From NCBI RefSeq assembly GCF_039535785.1, contig NZ_BAAAXV010000009.1, positions 2,790,001 through 2,854,000 on the forward strand: 64,000 bases of DNA, given 5' to 3'. The notes below the pieces were generated by a model, which made no database searches, was not told the DNA's origin, and saw only the letters and a program-made list of their open reading frames with translations. The stretch is from Nonomuraea helvata (GTDB taxonomy: Bacteria; Actinomycetota; Actinomycetes; Streptosporangiales; Streptosporangiaceae). Below, piece after piece: positions 44,396 through 52,306 of the stretch. Position 1 is the stretch's first letter. Every line of letters starts with the position of its first letter. The translations under genes and the position numbers were made by a program.

Positions 44396-44758
44396 ATGAG
44401 GCACTACCTGCTCAGCATCCAGCAGCCAGACGGCGGCCCGCTGCAGCCCGAGCTCCTGGAGCCGATCATGCGTGATGTTGCGGCGTTCGACGAGGAGCTC
44501 AAGGCGGCCGGGGCCTGGGTCTTCGCGGGCGGGCTGCACGATGCGGGGGCGGCCGTCGTGGTGCGTCCCGGGGGCGGCGAGCCCCTGGTCACCGACGGCC
44601 CGTACGTCGAGGGCAAGGAGCACGTCGGCGGCCTGTCCATCATCAAGGCGCCCGACCTGGAGTCGGCGCTCGAATGGGGCCGCAAGCTCGCCCGCGCGAC
44701 CACGCTCCCGATCGAGGTCCGCGAGTTCCAGGGCAAACCGAGCGACCACCTGGAGTAG
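44396..44758 (+). CDS. YciI family protein
   Basis: 120 residues with the YciI/DGPF fold: MRHYLLSIQQP start, VTDGPYVEGKEHVGGLSII and IEVREF at the end. Family members are small dimeric enzymes or sensors of uncertain role, often next to sigma factors. GGGAGG before ATG 44396 favours it over the in-frame 44357 start. Followed by a 12-bp hairpin. Confidence 0.85.
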   Translation: MRHYLLSIQQPDGGPLQPELLEPIMRDVAAFDEELKAAGAWVFAGGLHDAGAAVVVRPGGGEPLVTDGPYVEGKEHVGGLSIIKAPDLESALEWGRKLARATTLPIEVREFQGKPSDHLE

Positions 44759-44768
44759 CCGATGGCAG

Positions 44769-44798
44769 GGTCCCGGCAAGGGGAATCTTGCCGGGACC
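44769..44798 (+). terminator. Strong hairpin after YciI gene
   Basis: GGTCCCGGCAAG and CTTGCCGGGACC form a perfect 12-bp stem with a GGGAAT loop, 10 bases after the stop; it insulates the SIS/HypC-like operon. Confidence 0.8.
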
Positions 44799-44858
44799 TT
44801 GCCGAATCGGTGGCCGAGAAAACCCCATCATTCATGCCGTCCCGCGGTGGAATGGGCG

Positions 44859-45368
44859 ATGTCGTGCATCCGAGAAGACGGGATGTCGCAAGTGCTCGAT
44901 CGGGTCCGTGACGCCGCGGGTATGGCGCTGGTGGCAGACGTCGGCGCCGTCATCGCGGCCGCGTCCGACATGTCCGGGCGGTTCCGGAGCGGCGGCAGGC
45001 TGCTGGCGTTCGGCCGGGCCGAGGCGGCCGCGGACGCGGCGCACGTGGCGGTGGAGTTCACGCACCCGGTGATCGTGGGCAAGCGCGCGCTGCCCGCGCT
45101 CTGCCTGGGCGCCGATCCCTCGTTGCTGCCGGTACTGGGACGGCCCCAGGACATCGCCGTGGGGGTTCGGCCCGCTGCCGGTGATCTCGCCGCCGCCCGC
45201 GCGCTCGGCATGCTGACCGTCGCCCTGACGGCGAACGAGGAGTGCCGGGAAGCCGATCACGTGCTGTCGGCGCGGAGCGAGGATCCGCTGGTCGCGCGGG
45301 AGATCCACATCACGGTGTACCACCTGCTCTGGGAGCTGGTCCATGTGTTCCAGGAGGCCGCCGCATGA
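44859..45368 (+). CDS. SIS-domain-like protein of hydrogenase locus
   Basis: 169 residues (161 from ATG 44883). SIS-type alpha/beta fold: helical start (LDRVRDAAGMALVADVGAVI), MSGRFRSGGRLLAFGRAEAA with the phosphosugar-loop position lacking the usual Ser/Thr cluster, and C-terminal AREIHITVYHLLWELVHVF. Its stop overlaps the HypC-like start by four bases. It resembles a degenerate paralogue of the GmhA-like protein at 45574, so the two may form a hetero-oligomer. Role not known; position suggests hydrogenase maturation. Confidence 0.65.
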   Translation: MSCIREDGMSQVLDRVRDAAGMALVADVGAVIAAASDMSGRFRSGGRLLAFGRAEAAADAAHVAVEFTHPVIVGKRALPALCLGADPSLLPVLGRPQDIAVGVRPAAGDLAAARALGMLTVALTANEECREADHVLSARSEDPLVAREIHITVYHLLWELVHVFQEAAA

Positions 45369-45577
45369 CCGAGGACGCCTGTGACTCCTGCGTGACCTGC
45401 GGCGACGTCGCCGTACAGGTCCGGGTGGTCGGCCTGCTGCCCGCGGGGCTGGCACGGGCCGACACCGGCGCCGGGACTGAGCAGATCAGTGTGGCGCTCG
45501 TGGACGTGCGGGTCGGCGACACTGTGCTGGTGCACGCGGGCGAGGCCATCGCCGTGCTCGGAAGGGACGAACAGTGA
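45365..45577 (+). CDS. HypC/HupF-like small protein
   Basis: 70 residues. The C-terminal half matches the HypC beta-barrel (VALVDVRVGDTVLVHAGEAIAVL). HypC proteins normally start MCxGIP, where Cys2 carries the Fe(CN)2CO precursor. This one instead begins MTEDACDSCVTCGD, with three Cys near the N-terminus. Overlaps its neighbours by four bases on both sides. A second, canonical hypC exists at 48402, so this one may have a specialised job. Confidence 0.7.
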   Translation: MTEDACDSCVTCGDVAVQVRVVGLLPAGLARADTGAGTEQISVALVDVRVGDTVLVHAGEAIAVLGRDEQ

Positions 45578-46173
45578 CCGGGACGCTCTATCCGTTCCTG
45601 CGGCGTGACCCGCTCGACCTGACGGTGTCCACGGCCGAGAAGGCGCTCGAGAGCCTGGAGCTGCGGCGGCGGGTGCTCGACGAGCTGGAGGCGCCGCTGG
45701 TGGCGTGCGCGGCGGCGGTGGCCGCCGCGTTCCGCGCGGGCGGGCGGCTGTTCACGTTCGGCAACGGCGGCAGCAGCACGGACGCGAGGTCGGTGGCGGC
45801 GCTGTTCACCGGGCGCGGGCTGCCCGCGGTGTCGCTGGCCTGCGATTCGGCGCTGGTCACGGCGCTCGGCAACGACATCGGCTTCGACGTGGTGTTCGCG
45901 CGCCAGCTCGCCGCGCTCGGCGGCGCGGGCGACATCGCCTGCGCGCTGTCCACCAGCGGCGGCTCGGCGAACGTGCTGAGCGGGCTGGCCCAGGCCGGGA
46001 GCCAGGGGATGGTGACGATCGGTTTCGCCGGCTCGGGAGGCGGGCGCATGGCCGAGGAGCGGCTGGCGGAGCACCTGTTCGTCGTCCCGTCGTCGTCGGT
46101 GCACCGCATCCAGGAGGCGCAGGCGACGCTCTACCACGTGCTGGCCGTCCTGGTCTCAGCAGATGCGGGGTAG
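45574..46173 (+). CDS. SIS-domain protein, GmhA (phosphoheptose isomerase)-like
   Basis: 199 residues. SIS phosphosugar-binding motifs FTFGNGGSSTDARSV and ALSTSGGSANVLSG match GmhA-type isomerases closely. In this organism there is no nearby heptose pathway; instead it is fused by overlap to the HypC-like gene and is convergent with hypE, whose end it overlaps by 18 bases. GmhA-like genes recur near actinobacterial group 1h hydrogenases, but what they do there is not established to my knowledge. Confidence 0.8.
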   Translation: MTGTLYPFLRRDPLDLTVSTAEKALESLELRRRVLDELEAPLVACAAAVAAAFRAGGRLFTFGNGGSSTDARSVAALFTGRGLPAVSLACDSALVTALGNDIGFDVVFARQLAALGGAGDIACALSTSGGSANVLSGLAQAGSQGMVTIGFAGSGGGRMAEERLAEHLFVVPSSSVHRIQEAQATLYHVLAVLVSADAG

Positions 46174-47229
46174 CGGGTCGCCCACGAGCACGTCCACCAC
46201 CCTGGTGCCGCCGAAGGCGGTGCGGAGCAGGACCAGCCCGGCCGGCGCGTCGGCGACGGTCCCGACGATCGCGGCGTCGGCGCCCAGCGGGTGGGAGCGC
46301 AGGGTCTCGAGTGCCTGTCCGGCGTGCTCGCCGTCCACCACCGCCACGAAGCGGCCCTCGCAGGCCACGTAGAGCGGGTCGAGGCCGAGGAGCTCGCACA
46401 CGCCGGTGACCTCGGGCCGTACCGGGATCTGATCCTCCCGCAGCACGACGGCCACCTCCGACGCGCGGGCCACCTCGTTGAGCACCGTGGCCACCCCTCC
46501 CCGGGTGGCGTCCCTCAGCGCCCTGACGTGCTGCGGCAGCGCCTTCAGCAGCTCGGAGACGATCCCGTGGAGCGGGGCCGTGTCGGACGTGATCGGCGCC
46601 TCGATGTCGAAGTCGCCCCTGGCCAGCATGATGGCGGCGCCGTGCTCCCCGATCGGGCCCGACACGATGACGGCGTCCCCCGGCCGCGCACGCGCGGCCG
46701 ACAGCGTGACCGGCTGCTCGACGAGCCCGACTCCGGCCGTGGTGATGTAGCAGCCGTCGGCCTTGCCGCGCTGGACGACCTTGGTGTCGCCGGTGACGAT
46801 CGTCACCTCGGCCGCCGCCGCGGCGGCCGCCATCGAGTCGGTGATGCGCCGCAGGTCGGCGACGGGGAAGCCCTCCTCCAGGATGAAGCCCGCCGACAGG
46901 TGGGCCGGCCTGGCCCCGCACATGGCCAGGTCGTTCACGGTGCCGTTGACGGCCAGGTCACCGATGTCGCCGCCGGGGAAGAACAGCGGCGACACCACGT
47001 AGGAGTCGGTGGTGAAGGCCAGCTGCCCGTCCTCGATCCGCAGGAGCGCGCCGTCGTCCAAGGGGGCGAGCAGCGGGTTGCGGAACGCCTCCAGGAAGAC
47101 GGCCTCGATCAGGGTCTGCGTGGCCTTGCCCCCGGCGCCGTGGGCGAGCGTGATGAGCTCCTCCCTGATGACCGGCTTGCGCCGCCGGATCCGCTCGATG
47201 CGGTCGAGCACCTGCTGCTCGCGGCTCAT
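46156..47229 (-). CDS. hypE: Hydrogenase maturation protein HypE
   Basis: 357 residues, PurM-like ATPase that dehydrates a thiocarboxamide to thiocyanate on its C-terminal Cys and donates CN- to iron. Here the chain ends GDPLPRIC, giving the required terminal Cys. N-terminal LAHGAGGKATQTLIE and VTGDTKVVQRGKADG are typical. ATG 47229 overlaps hypD's stop by four bases. Last gene of the hydrogenase operon. Confidence 0.95.
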   Translation of the reverse strand: MSREQQVLDRIERIRRRKPVIREELITLAHGAGGKATQTLIEAVFLEAFRNPLLAPLDDGALLRIEDGQLAFTTDSYVVSPLFFPGGDIGDLAVNGTVNDLAMCGARPAHLSAGFILEEGFPVADLRRITDSMAAAAAAAEVTIVTGDTKVVQRGKADGCYITTAGVGLVEQPVTLSAARARPGDAVIVSGPIGEHGAAIMLARGDFDIEAPITSDTAPLHGIVSELLKALPQHVRALRDATRGGVATVLNEVARASEVAVVLREDQIPVRPEVTGVCELLGLDPLYVACEGRFVAVVDGEHAGQALETLRSHPLGADAAIVGTVADAPAGLVLLRTAFGGTRVVDVLVGDPLPRIC

Positions 47230-48380
47230 GCCCGGCTCGCCTCCTCAGCCAGCGGCTCGCGGGCCGCCGCGCGCATCTGCTCCCGGCTGAACCGCCCGAA
47301 GTTGTAGTACGCGGCACAGGCGCCTTCCGAGGACACCATGCAGGTGCCGATCGGCGTCTCCGGCGTGCAGGCGGTGCCGAACACCTTGCACTCCCACGGC
47401 TTGAGCACACCCTTGAGCACCTCGCCGCACTGGCACGACTTGGGGTCGGCCACGCGCACGCCGGGCAGGTCGAAGATCCGCTCGGCGTCGAAGGCGGCGT
47501 ACTCGTCGGCCATGGCGAGGGCGGAGTGCGCGATGAACCCGAGCCCGCGCCACTCGAAGTGCGGTCGCAGCCGCATCACCCGGCCGATGGCCGACAGCGC
47601 GACGCGGTTGCCGTGCCAGGGCACCACGCGGGCGTACTGGTTCTCCACCTCGCAGCGGCCCTCGGCGAGCTGGCCGAGCAGCATGTGCACGGAGGCCAGG
47701 ATGTCCAGCGGCTCGAACCCGGCCACCACCATCGGCTTGCCGTAGTCGCGGGCGATGAACTCGTACGGCTCGCAGCCGATCACCGCCGAGACGTGGCCGG
47801 GGCCGATGAACCCGTCGAGTCGCAGGTCCGGCGAGTCGAGGATGGCCTTGATCGCCGGAATGATCATGACATGGTTGCAGAAGACGGAGAAGTTGGCCAG
47901 GCCCTCCTCCGCGGCCCGCAGTACGGTCATCGCGGTGGAGGGCGCGGTGGTCTCGAACCCGATCGCCATGAACACGACTCTCCGGTCCGGATTGGCCCGC
48001 GCGATCTTGAGCGCGTCCAGCGGCGAGTAGACCATCCGGATGTCGGCCCCGGCCGCCTTGGCGTCCAGGAACGAGCCCGTACCGCCGGGCACCCGCATCA
48101 TGTCGCCGAACGACGTCATGATCACGCCCGGCTGGCGGGCGATGTGGATGGCGTCGTCCACCCGGCCCATCGGGATCACGCAGACCGGGCAGCCGGGACC
48201 GTGCACGAGGTTCACCTCGGACGGCAGGTGGTCCTCCAGGCCGTGCTTGTAGATGGTGTGCGTGTGGCCGCCGCACACCTCCATGAACGTGTACCGGCGG
48301 CCCGGCCGGCAGCGCGCGGCGATCTGCGCGGCGAGCGCCCGCGCCCGGTCCGCGTCGCGGAACTCATCGACGAACCGCAT
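47226..48380 (-). CDS. hypD: Hydrogenase maturation protein HypD
   Basis: 384 residues. Carries the invariant HypD motifs: VCGGHTHTIYKHG, VHGPGCPVCVIP, GFETTAPSTA, and the C-terminal [4Fe-4S] cysteines around CQCGEVLKGV, WECKVFGTACTP and GTCMVSSEGAC. HypD with HypC is the scaffold on which the Fe(CN)2CO unit is built. 21 bases separate it from hypC. Confidence 0.96.
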   Translation of the reverse strand: MRFVDEFRDADRARALAAQIAARCRPGRRYTFMEVCGGHTHTIYKHGLEDHLPSEVNLVHGPGCPVCVIPMGRVDDAIHIARQPGVIMTSFGDMMRVPGGTGSFLDAKAAGADIRMVYSPLDALKIARANPDRRVVFMAIGFETTAPSTAMTVLRAAEEGLANFSVFCNHVMIIPAIKAILDSPDLRLDGFIGPGHVSAVIGCEPYEFIARDYGKPMVVAGFEPLDILASVHMLLGQLAEGRCEVENQYARVVPWHGNRVALSAIGRVMRLRPHFEWRGLGFIAHSALAMADEYAAFDAERIFDLPGVRVADPKSCQCGEVLKGVLKPWECKVFGTACTPETPIGTCMVSSEGACAAYYNFGRFSREQMRAAAREPLAEEASRA

Positions 48381-48401
48381 CAGAGGCCCCCTCGCCCGAT
48401 C

Positions 48402-48674
48402 TCACGTGATGTCCGAGGCGCGCAGCGCGTCGAGCTCGTCCGCGTACGGCTGCCCGAGCCCCTCCAGGTAGTCGAGCACGGCCTGCGCCTCCTTCTCGGA
48501 GATCTTGGACAGCGCGAACCCGACGTGCACGAGCACCCAGTCGCCCGGCACGAGCCGCTCCTCGGAGAGCAGGCCGATGTTGATGCGCCGGCGCACGCCG
48601 CTGACGTCCACCACGGCCAGGTCGTCGTGCTCGGGAACGCGTTCGACGAGCTCACCGGGGATGCCGAGACACAC
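48402..48674 (-). CDS. hypC: Hydrogenase maturation chaperone HypC
   Basis: 90 residues starting at GTG 48674 with the canonical CLGIPGELVE, so Cys2 is present. Core INIGLLSEERLVPGDWVLVHVGFA is the HypC barrel. The start lies 23 bases inside the end of hypA. Delivers the iron ligand complex between HypD and the large subunit. Confidence 0.93.
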   Translation of the reverse strand: MCLGIPGELVERVPEHDDLAVVDVSGVRRRINIGLLSEERLVPGDWVLVHVGFALSKISEKEAQAVLDYLEGLGQPYADELDALRASDIT

Positions 48675-49017
48675 CGGGCACCTCCTCGCCGAAGGTGACG
48701 GACTCCAGTACCAGCTCCTCGCCGCCGCTGAGGTCGACGTCGTCACCGCCGCAGACCGGGCAGACGGCCAGCGCGTCCACCGATTCGGAGAGGCTGCCGC
48801 AGGTCTCGCAGCGCACGGTCATCGGCGTGACGACGAGCTCCACCTCGGCGTCCTGCGCGGCCGTGCCGGCCGCAGCCATCGTGAACGCCTGGTCGAAGGC
48901 GTCGCCGACGACGGCGTGCCGGGCGCCGACGCGTACCCGGGCGGCCTTGACCCGCCTGCCCCCCGCCCGCTGCTGGATCAGCTCGACGAGGCCCTCGCAC
49001 ATCCCGATCTCATGCAT
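48652..49017 (-). CDS. hypA: Hydrogenase nickel incorporation protein HypA
   Basis: 121 residues. Starts MHEIGMCEGL with the nickel-binding His2, and carries the zinc loop CETCGS...CPVCGG (two CxxC pairs). With HypB it inserts nickel into the large subunit; no hypB is in this window. ATG 49017 lies 5 bases after the microprotein stop. Confidence 0.94.
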   Translation of the reverse strand: MHEIGMCEGLVELIQQRAGGRRVKAARVRVGARHAVVGDAFDQAFTMAAAGTAAQDAEVELVVTPMTVRCETCGSLSESVDALAVCPVCGGDDVDLSGGEELVLESVTFGEEVPGVSRHPR

Positions 49018-49022
49018 GCTGC

Positions 49023-49130
49023 CTACATTCGTTCCATCTTCAGGTACCGCCGGATGTCCGGCCATTGGTGGACAATCAGCGCCGCCAGCCCGCAGACCAT
49101 GAGCAGCGATATCACGCGTGACTTCCTCAT
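49023..49130 (-). CDS. 35-residue membrane microprotein (DUF6893-like)
   Basis: Reads MRKSRVISLLMVCGLAALIV then HQWPDIRRYLKMERM: one hydrophobic helix and a basic tail ending RRYLKxxRM, the pattern of the actinobacterial DUF6893 small proteins. GAGGTGA stands just before ATG 49130. It sits between the maturation protease and hypA with 11- and 5-base gaps, so it is part of the operon. Function unknown; membrane anchor or small regulator are possible. Confidence 0.7.
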   Translation of the reverse strand: MRKSRVISLLMVCGLAALIVHQWPDIRRYLKMERM

Positions 49131-49141
49131 CTCAGATCACC

Positions 49142-49939
49142 TCACCGGGATGCCGGATCGCGGGAGCCCGGAACGGTGCTTTCCGCAATCATTTCCATAA
49201 CCAGGGACTTCACAAGGCTCGCGGCCTCGCCGACCATCGCCCGTACGGGCTCGCTCAGCTCGAACAGCGCCTCCCCGACCGAGACCGGCTCGCAGCAGAC
49301 GACCCGCACCCGGGCGGGGAGCCGGCCGAGCTGCCGGGCCAGCCGCAGGACCCTGACCGGGTCCATGCCGTGCGTCTCCACCAGCGTGTCGCTCTCGTCC
49401 GGGAGCTCGGGCTCGAGGACGGTGAGCGTGCCGGGAGCCTGGCCGCGCGCCGCCGCGTCCACGAAGACCACGCCCGCGTACTCCCGTTGCAGGGCGTAGG
49501 CCAGGTCCATGCCGCGGATGCCGAAGTCGACGACGTCCATGCCCGGGACGGCCGCCTCCTCAGCGAGACGCCGGACCACTTCGACGCCGAACCCGTCGTC
49601 GCCCAGGAACACGTTGCCGATCCCGGCGACCAGGACGCGGGCGGGGCTTTCGAGGGGCTCGATCTCCTCGGCGGAGTAGAAGAACCGGTGCCCGGGCAGC
49701 CGGGCCTCGCCCAGGTCGCGCCCGGGGTCGTCGTCGAGCGTGACCGCGACGTGGAAGGCGCCCTCGTCGTCCTGTTCCACGCTCTCCACCACCGCGACGC
49801 GGCCGTCGAGCACGAGGTCGAAGATGTCGGCCCGGTTGCCAGGTCGCAGCCGGACCCTGCTGCCCGGCCCGACCGGCACTCCGCCGACGACCACCTCGCC
49901 GGGGCCGCGGCTCTCCATCTGGTCCCAGAATTCGCTCAT
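49142..49939 (-). CDS. Hydrogenase maturation protease with extra N-terminal domain
   Basis: 265 residues. The C-terminal ~165 residues are the HyaD/HybD-type endopeptidase: VLVAGIGNVFLGDDGFGVEV, VVDFGIRGMDLAY and VETHGMDPVRVL carry the nickel-sensing acids and His. It would cut the large-subunit tail after His578. The N-terminal ~95 residues (GSRVRLRPGNRADIFDLVL, DDDPGRDLGEARLPGHRFF) form a separate small domain not found in the Escherichia coli enzymes. Overlaps the preceding gene by four bases. Confidence 0.88.
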   Translation of the reverse strand: MSEFWDQMESRGPGEVVVGGVPVGPGSRVRLRPGNRADIFDLVLDGRVAVVESVEQDDEGAFHVAVTLDDDPGRDLGEARLPGHRFFYSAEEIEPLESPARVLVAGIGNVFLGDDGFGVEVVRRLAEEAAVPGMDVVDFGIRGMDLAYALQREYAGVVFVDAAARGQAPGTLTVLEPELPDESDTLVETHGMDPVRVLRLARQLGRLPARVRVVCCEPVSVGEALFELSEPVRAMVGEAASLVKSLVMEMIAESTVPGSRDPASR

Positions 49940-50814
49940 GGCTCCGTCCTGCGCATGATGCCGTGGAGCCGCATCAGCTCCTCGGGTGTGAGGGACTCGC
50001 AGCGGTCGAGGATCTCCCGGGCGCGCGGATCCCCGTCACGGATCTCGTGCCGCTCCTCGTCGCTGAGCGCGAGCACGCTCAGCGTGAGGAGCTGGTCGAT
50101 CTCGGTCGCGTCGAACAGGTCCCCGGGGCTCTCCGGCGAGATCTTCGGGTTGTCGTACAGGATGATCGGTGCGGACAGGACGGTGTCCTGCCCGACGAGC
50201 ACCGGCCAGGCGCCGACGTTGTCGCAGCCCGCCGCGTCCGCCCGCAGCTCCTCGGGCGGGTCCATGAGCGAGACGAACCGGGCGCCCCGCGCGCGCAGCA
50301 CGGTGTGCGCCGAGACCAGCGTGCGCCGCATGGCCTCGTCGCGGGTGCCTCCGTGCCAGGGCGTCGTGTTGGCCACCTCGACCGTGATCCGGAACAGGTC
50401 CGGCCGCAGCCGCCGCGCGCTCGCCTCGATCCGGCCGCACAGGGCCTCCCAGCCGCGCGCCACGTCTCCGGGGCCGCGGCGGAGCCCGTCCGGAATGTCG
50501 AGCTTCGTGATGACGGGGCCGGACAGCAGCTCGTCCAGGACGAGGCCCGGCACGTTCACCTCGCGCTCCCGTGCCTCCTGGCCGGGCGGGTTGCGGGTCA
50601 CGACGTGCAGGAAGCGCACGCACACGTCAACGGTGTCGCGGGGCCCGGCTTGGAGCAGGCACTCGGTACGCATCATCGACGGGCTGCCGTATCCCTCGGG
50701 GTGGACGCCGCCGATCGTCCAGCGGTGCCGGTTCTTCAGCGCCGACTCCCGGTACGGCCACAGCAGGTAGCCCTCGTACAGCACGGCCCGCGCGATCTGC
50801 CTGACATGGTCCAT
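49936..50814 (-). CDS. Conserved hydrogenase-locus protein, unknown function
   Basis: 292 residues, no signal peptide or membrane helix. Begins MDHVRQIARAVLYEGYLLWP, includes WTIGGVHPEGYG, VVTRNPPG and LYDNPKISPESPGDLFDATE; the C-terminus (ALSDEERHEIRDGDPRAREI) is helical. I do not recognise a catalytic motif. Sits between DUF6084 and the maturation protease with a 6-base gap and a 4-base overlap, so it is part of the operon and probably serves assembly of this hydrogenase. Confidence 0.7.
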   Translation of the reverse strand: MDHVRQIARAVLYEGYLLWPYRESALKNRHRWTIGGVHPEGYGSPSMMRTECLLQAGPRDTVDVCVRFLHVVTRNPPGQEAREREVNVPGLVLDELLSGPVITKLDIPDGLRRGPGDVARGWEALCGRIEASARRLRPDLFRITVEVANTTPWHGGTRDEAMRRTLVSAHTVLRARGARFVSLMDPPEELRADAAGCDNVGAWPVLVGQDTVLSAPIILYDNPKISPESPGDLFDATEIDQLLTLSVLALSDEERHEIRDGDPRAREILDRCESLTPEELMRLHGIMRRTEP

Positions 50815-50820
50815 GCGTGG

Positions 50821-51459
50821 TCAGCCTCCGCTCGTCTCCAACAGCGACCGCACCGCGTCGTCCCAGCCGAGCAGCGTGTGCCGCACCCGGTGCGCGTACA
50901 GGCGGTCGAACGTGTCGCGCTCCAGCCGGATCCAGGCGGTACGCGGGAAGTGGCGGTCCATGAGCTCCTTCCACACCTCCACCGGCATGCGGAAGGCCGA
51001 CTCCGTGTCCCACGGCAGGTGGGCGGCCTGCAGGCGCCCTTCTTCCGCGTAGAACAGGGTGCCGGTGAACAGGAACCGCAGCGGCACCTCGCCGTCGGGC
51101 AGACCGTGCAGGTACTTGGCCGCGGCCACGTCGAAGTCGTAGGTGCAGGGGACGGTGACCGGCGCGGTGGTGGCGCCGGTGAAGGCCGGCACGTGCGTGA
51201 CCGTCTGCGTCCACAGCAGGCTGGACAGGTTGCGTCCCCAGGCCGCGGGCGGGCCGAACAGCTCGGCGAGCCGCTCCCGCGCCTGCTCGTCGTAGCCGCG
51301 GCCGGTGGCGTCGATGCGGATCTGCGTGGTCAGCGTGAGCGCGCGGATCGGCGCGTCCGCCTCCAGACGGAGCAGGAAACGCAGCGCGGGCGCGACGGCG
51401 GGCTCGGTCGCGTCGACGCCGCGCACCTCGATCCGCAGCGCCGGTGATGTCGGTGGCAT
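50821..51459 (-). CDS. DUF6084 family protein
   Basis: 212 residues. LRFLLRLEADAPIRALTLTT, PVTVPCTYDFDVAAAKYLHG and the C-terminal LLGWDDAVRSLLE resemble the DUF6084 family, which I associate with actinobacterial hydrogenase loci. Predicted beta-rich, cytoplasmic. 11 bases from the preceding small gene. Biochemical role unknown. Confidence 0.7.
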   Translation of the reverse strand: MPPTSPALRIEVRGVDATEPAVAPALRFLLRLEADAPIRALTLTTQIRIDATGRGYDEQARERLAELFGPPAAWGRNLSSLLWTQTVTHVPAFTGATTAPVTVPCTYDFDVAAAKYLHGLPDGEVPLRFLFTGTLFYAEEGRLQAAHLPWDTESAFRMPVEVWKELMDRHFPRTAWIRLERDTFDRLYAHRVRHTLLGWDDAVRSLLETSGG

Positions 51460-51470
51460 GGTGGTCGGGG

Positions 51471-51689
51471 TCAGGCGGGCGACAGGTTGGGCATGTCGGG
51501 GTCGATCGGGTCGTGCTTGGCGGCGTTGATGCCGGTCGAGCGCTTGGCCGTGGAGCGGCCGTCGGACAGGTGTCCGTCCTGTTTGTCGTAGTTGCCGCTC
51601 GTGTTGCCCTCGTGGACGCCCTTGACGTGGGCGGGGGCGTCGGGGCGTACGTCGCGCCGGCCCGTCTTGATCGTGCTCTTCTTGGTCAT
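51471..51689 (-). CDS. 72-residue hydrophilic protein of hydrogenase operon
   Basis: Very polar and probably unfolded: starts MTKKSTIKTGRRDVRPD, centre HVKGVHEGNTSGNYDKQDG, end DPIDPDMPNLSPA; no Cys. The ATG overlaps the stop of DUF5947 by four bases, a strong sign that it is a real gene. Unknown function. Confidence 0.6.
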   Translation of the reverse strand: MTKKSTIKTGRRDVRPDAPAHVKGVHEGNTSGNYDKQDGHLSDGRSTAKRSTGINAAKHDPIDPDMPNLSPA

Positions 51690-52306
51690 GTCGTGCTCCT
51701 GTCGGTGACCGGCGAGCACCGGTCGTCGAGGTCGGTGAAGAATCGGGTGATGTGCTGGCGTACGTCCGGACCGCCCGTCAGACCGCGCCACCGCGTACGG
51801 ACGGCGCCGACGAGCGCGTAACAGTCGTCCACCGGCACGATCCAGGCGCCGCGGTCGCGGTCGGCGAGCAGGGCCTCGACATCGGGCTCCAGCTCCTGGA
51901 GCGCCGGGTTGTCGCGCAGCAGACGCTCCCAGGCGGTCAGATCGACGGACGCCTGCACCGCCCCGGCCGGGCTCGGGTAGTACTGGACCGGGAGCCCGGT
52001 GCCCGAGTCGTGGATCACGAACACCGTGCGCACCGGCGTCCGCAGGCCCGCCCAGGTCTCCTCGTCCAGGCTCAGGCCGCTCAGCCGCCGGCGGCGCTCC
52101 GGCACCAGCCGGTAGTGCCCGCCGCCGGCTGCCGCGTGGTCGAACAGCACCTGACAGGCCCGGCACGCGCAGCGCAGCTCGCGCTTGGGCAGTTCGAGCA
52201 GGTGGCGGTGGGTGGCGGGCAGCGGCTCGCCGCACAGCTCGCACTCCTGCGCCGGATGCGACTGATCGCGGGAGCGCGTGGCGAGCCGGCGCAGCAGACC
52301 GGTCAT
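51686..52306 (-). CDS. DUF5947 family protein with Cys-rich N-terminus
   Basis: 206 residues. Two close cysteine pairs, CELCGEPLP and CACRACQVLF, look like a zinc ribbon or small iron-sulfur site; then VFVIHDSGTGLPVQYYPSP and WIVPVDDCYALVGAVRTRW. Matches the DUF5947 family linked with actinobacterial hydrogenase clusters. Start overlaps the NifU-like stop by four bases. Might be an electron-transfer or assembly factor; unproven. Confidence 0.7.
   Translation of the reverse strand: MTGLLRRLATRSRDQSHPAQECELCGEPLPATHRHLLELPKRELRCACRACQVLFDHAAAGGGHYRLVPERRRRLSGLSLDEETWAGLRTPVRTVFVIHDSGTGLPVQYYPSPAGAVQASVDLTAWERLLRDNPALQELEPDVEALLADRDRGAWIVPVDDCYALVGAVRTRWRGLTGGPDVRQHITRFFTDLDDRCSPVTDRSTT

Noticed and set aside
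45574..46173. GmhA-like protein considered as a true heptose pathway gene
   Set aside because: No kinase, phosphatase or nucleotidyltransferase of that pathway nearby; overlaps tie it to the HypC-like gene.
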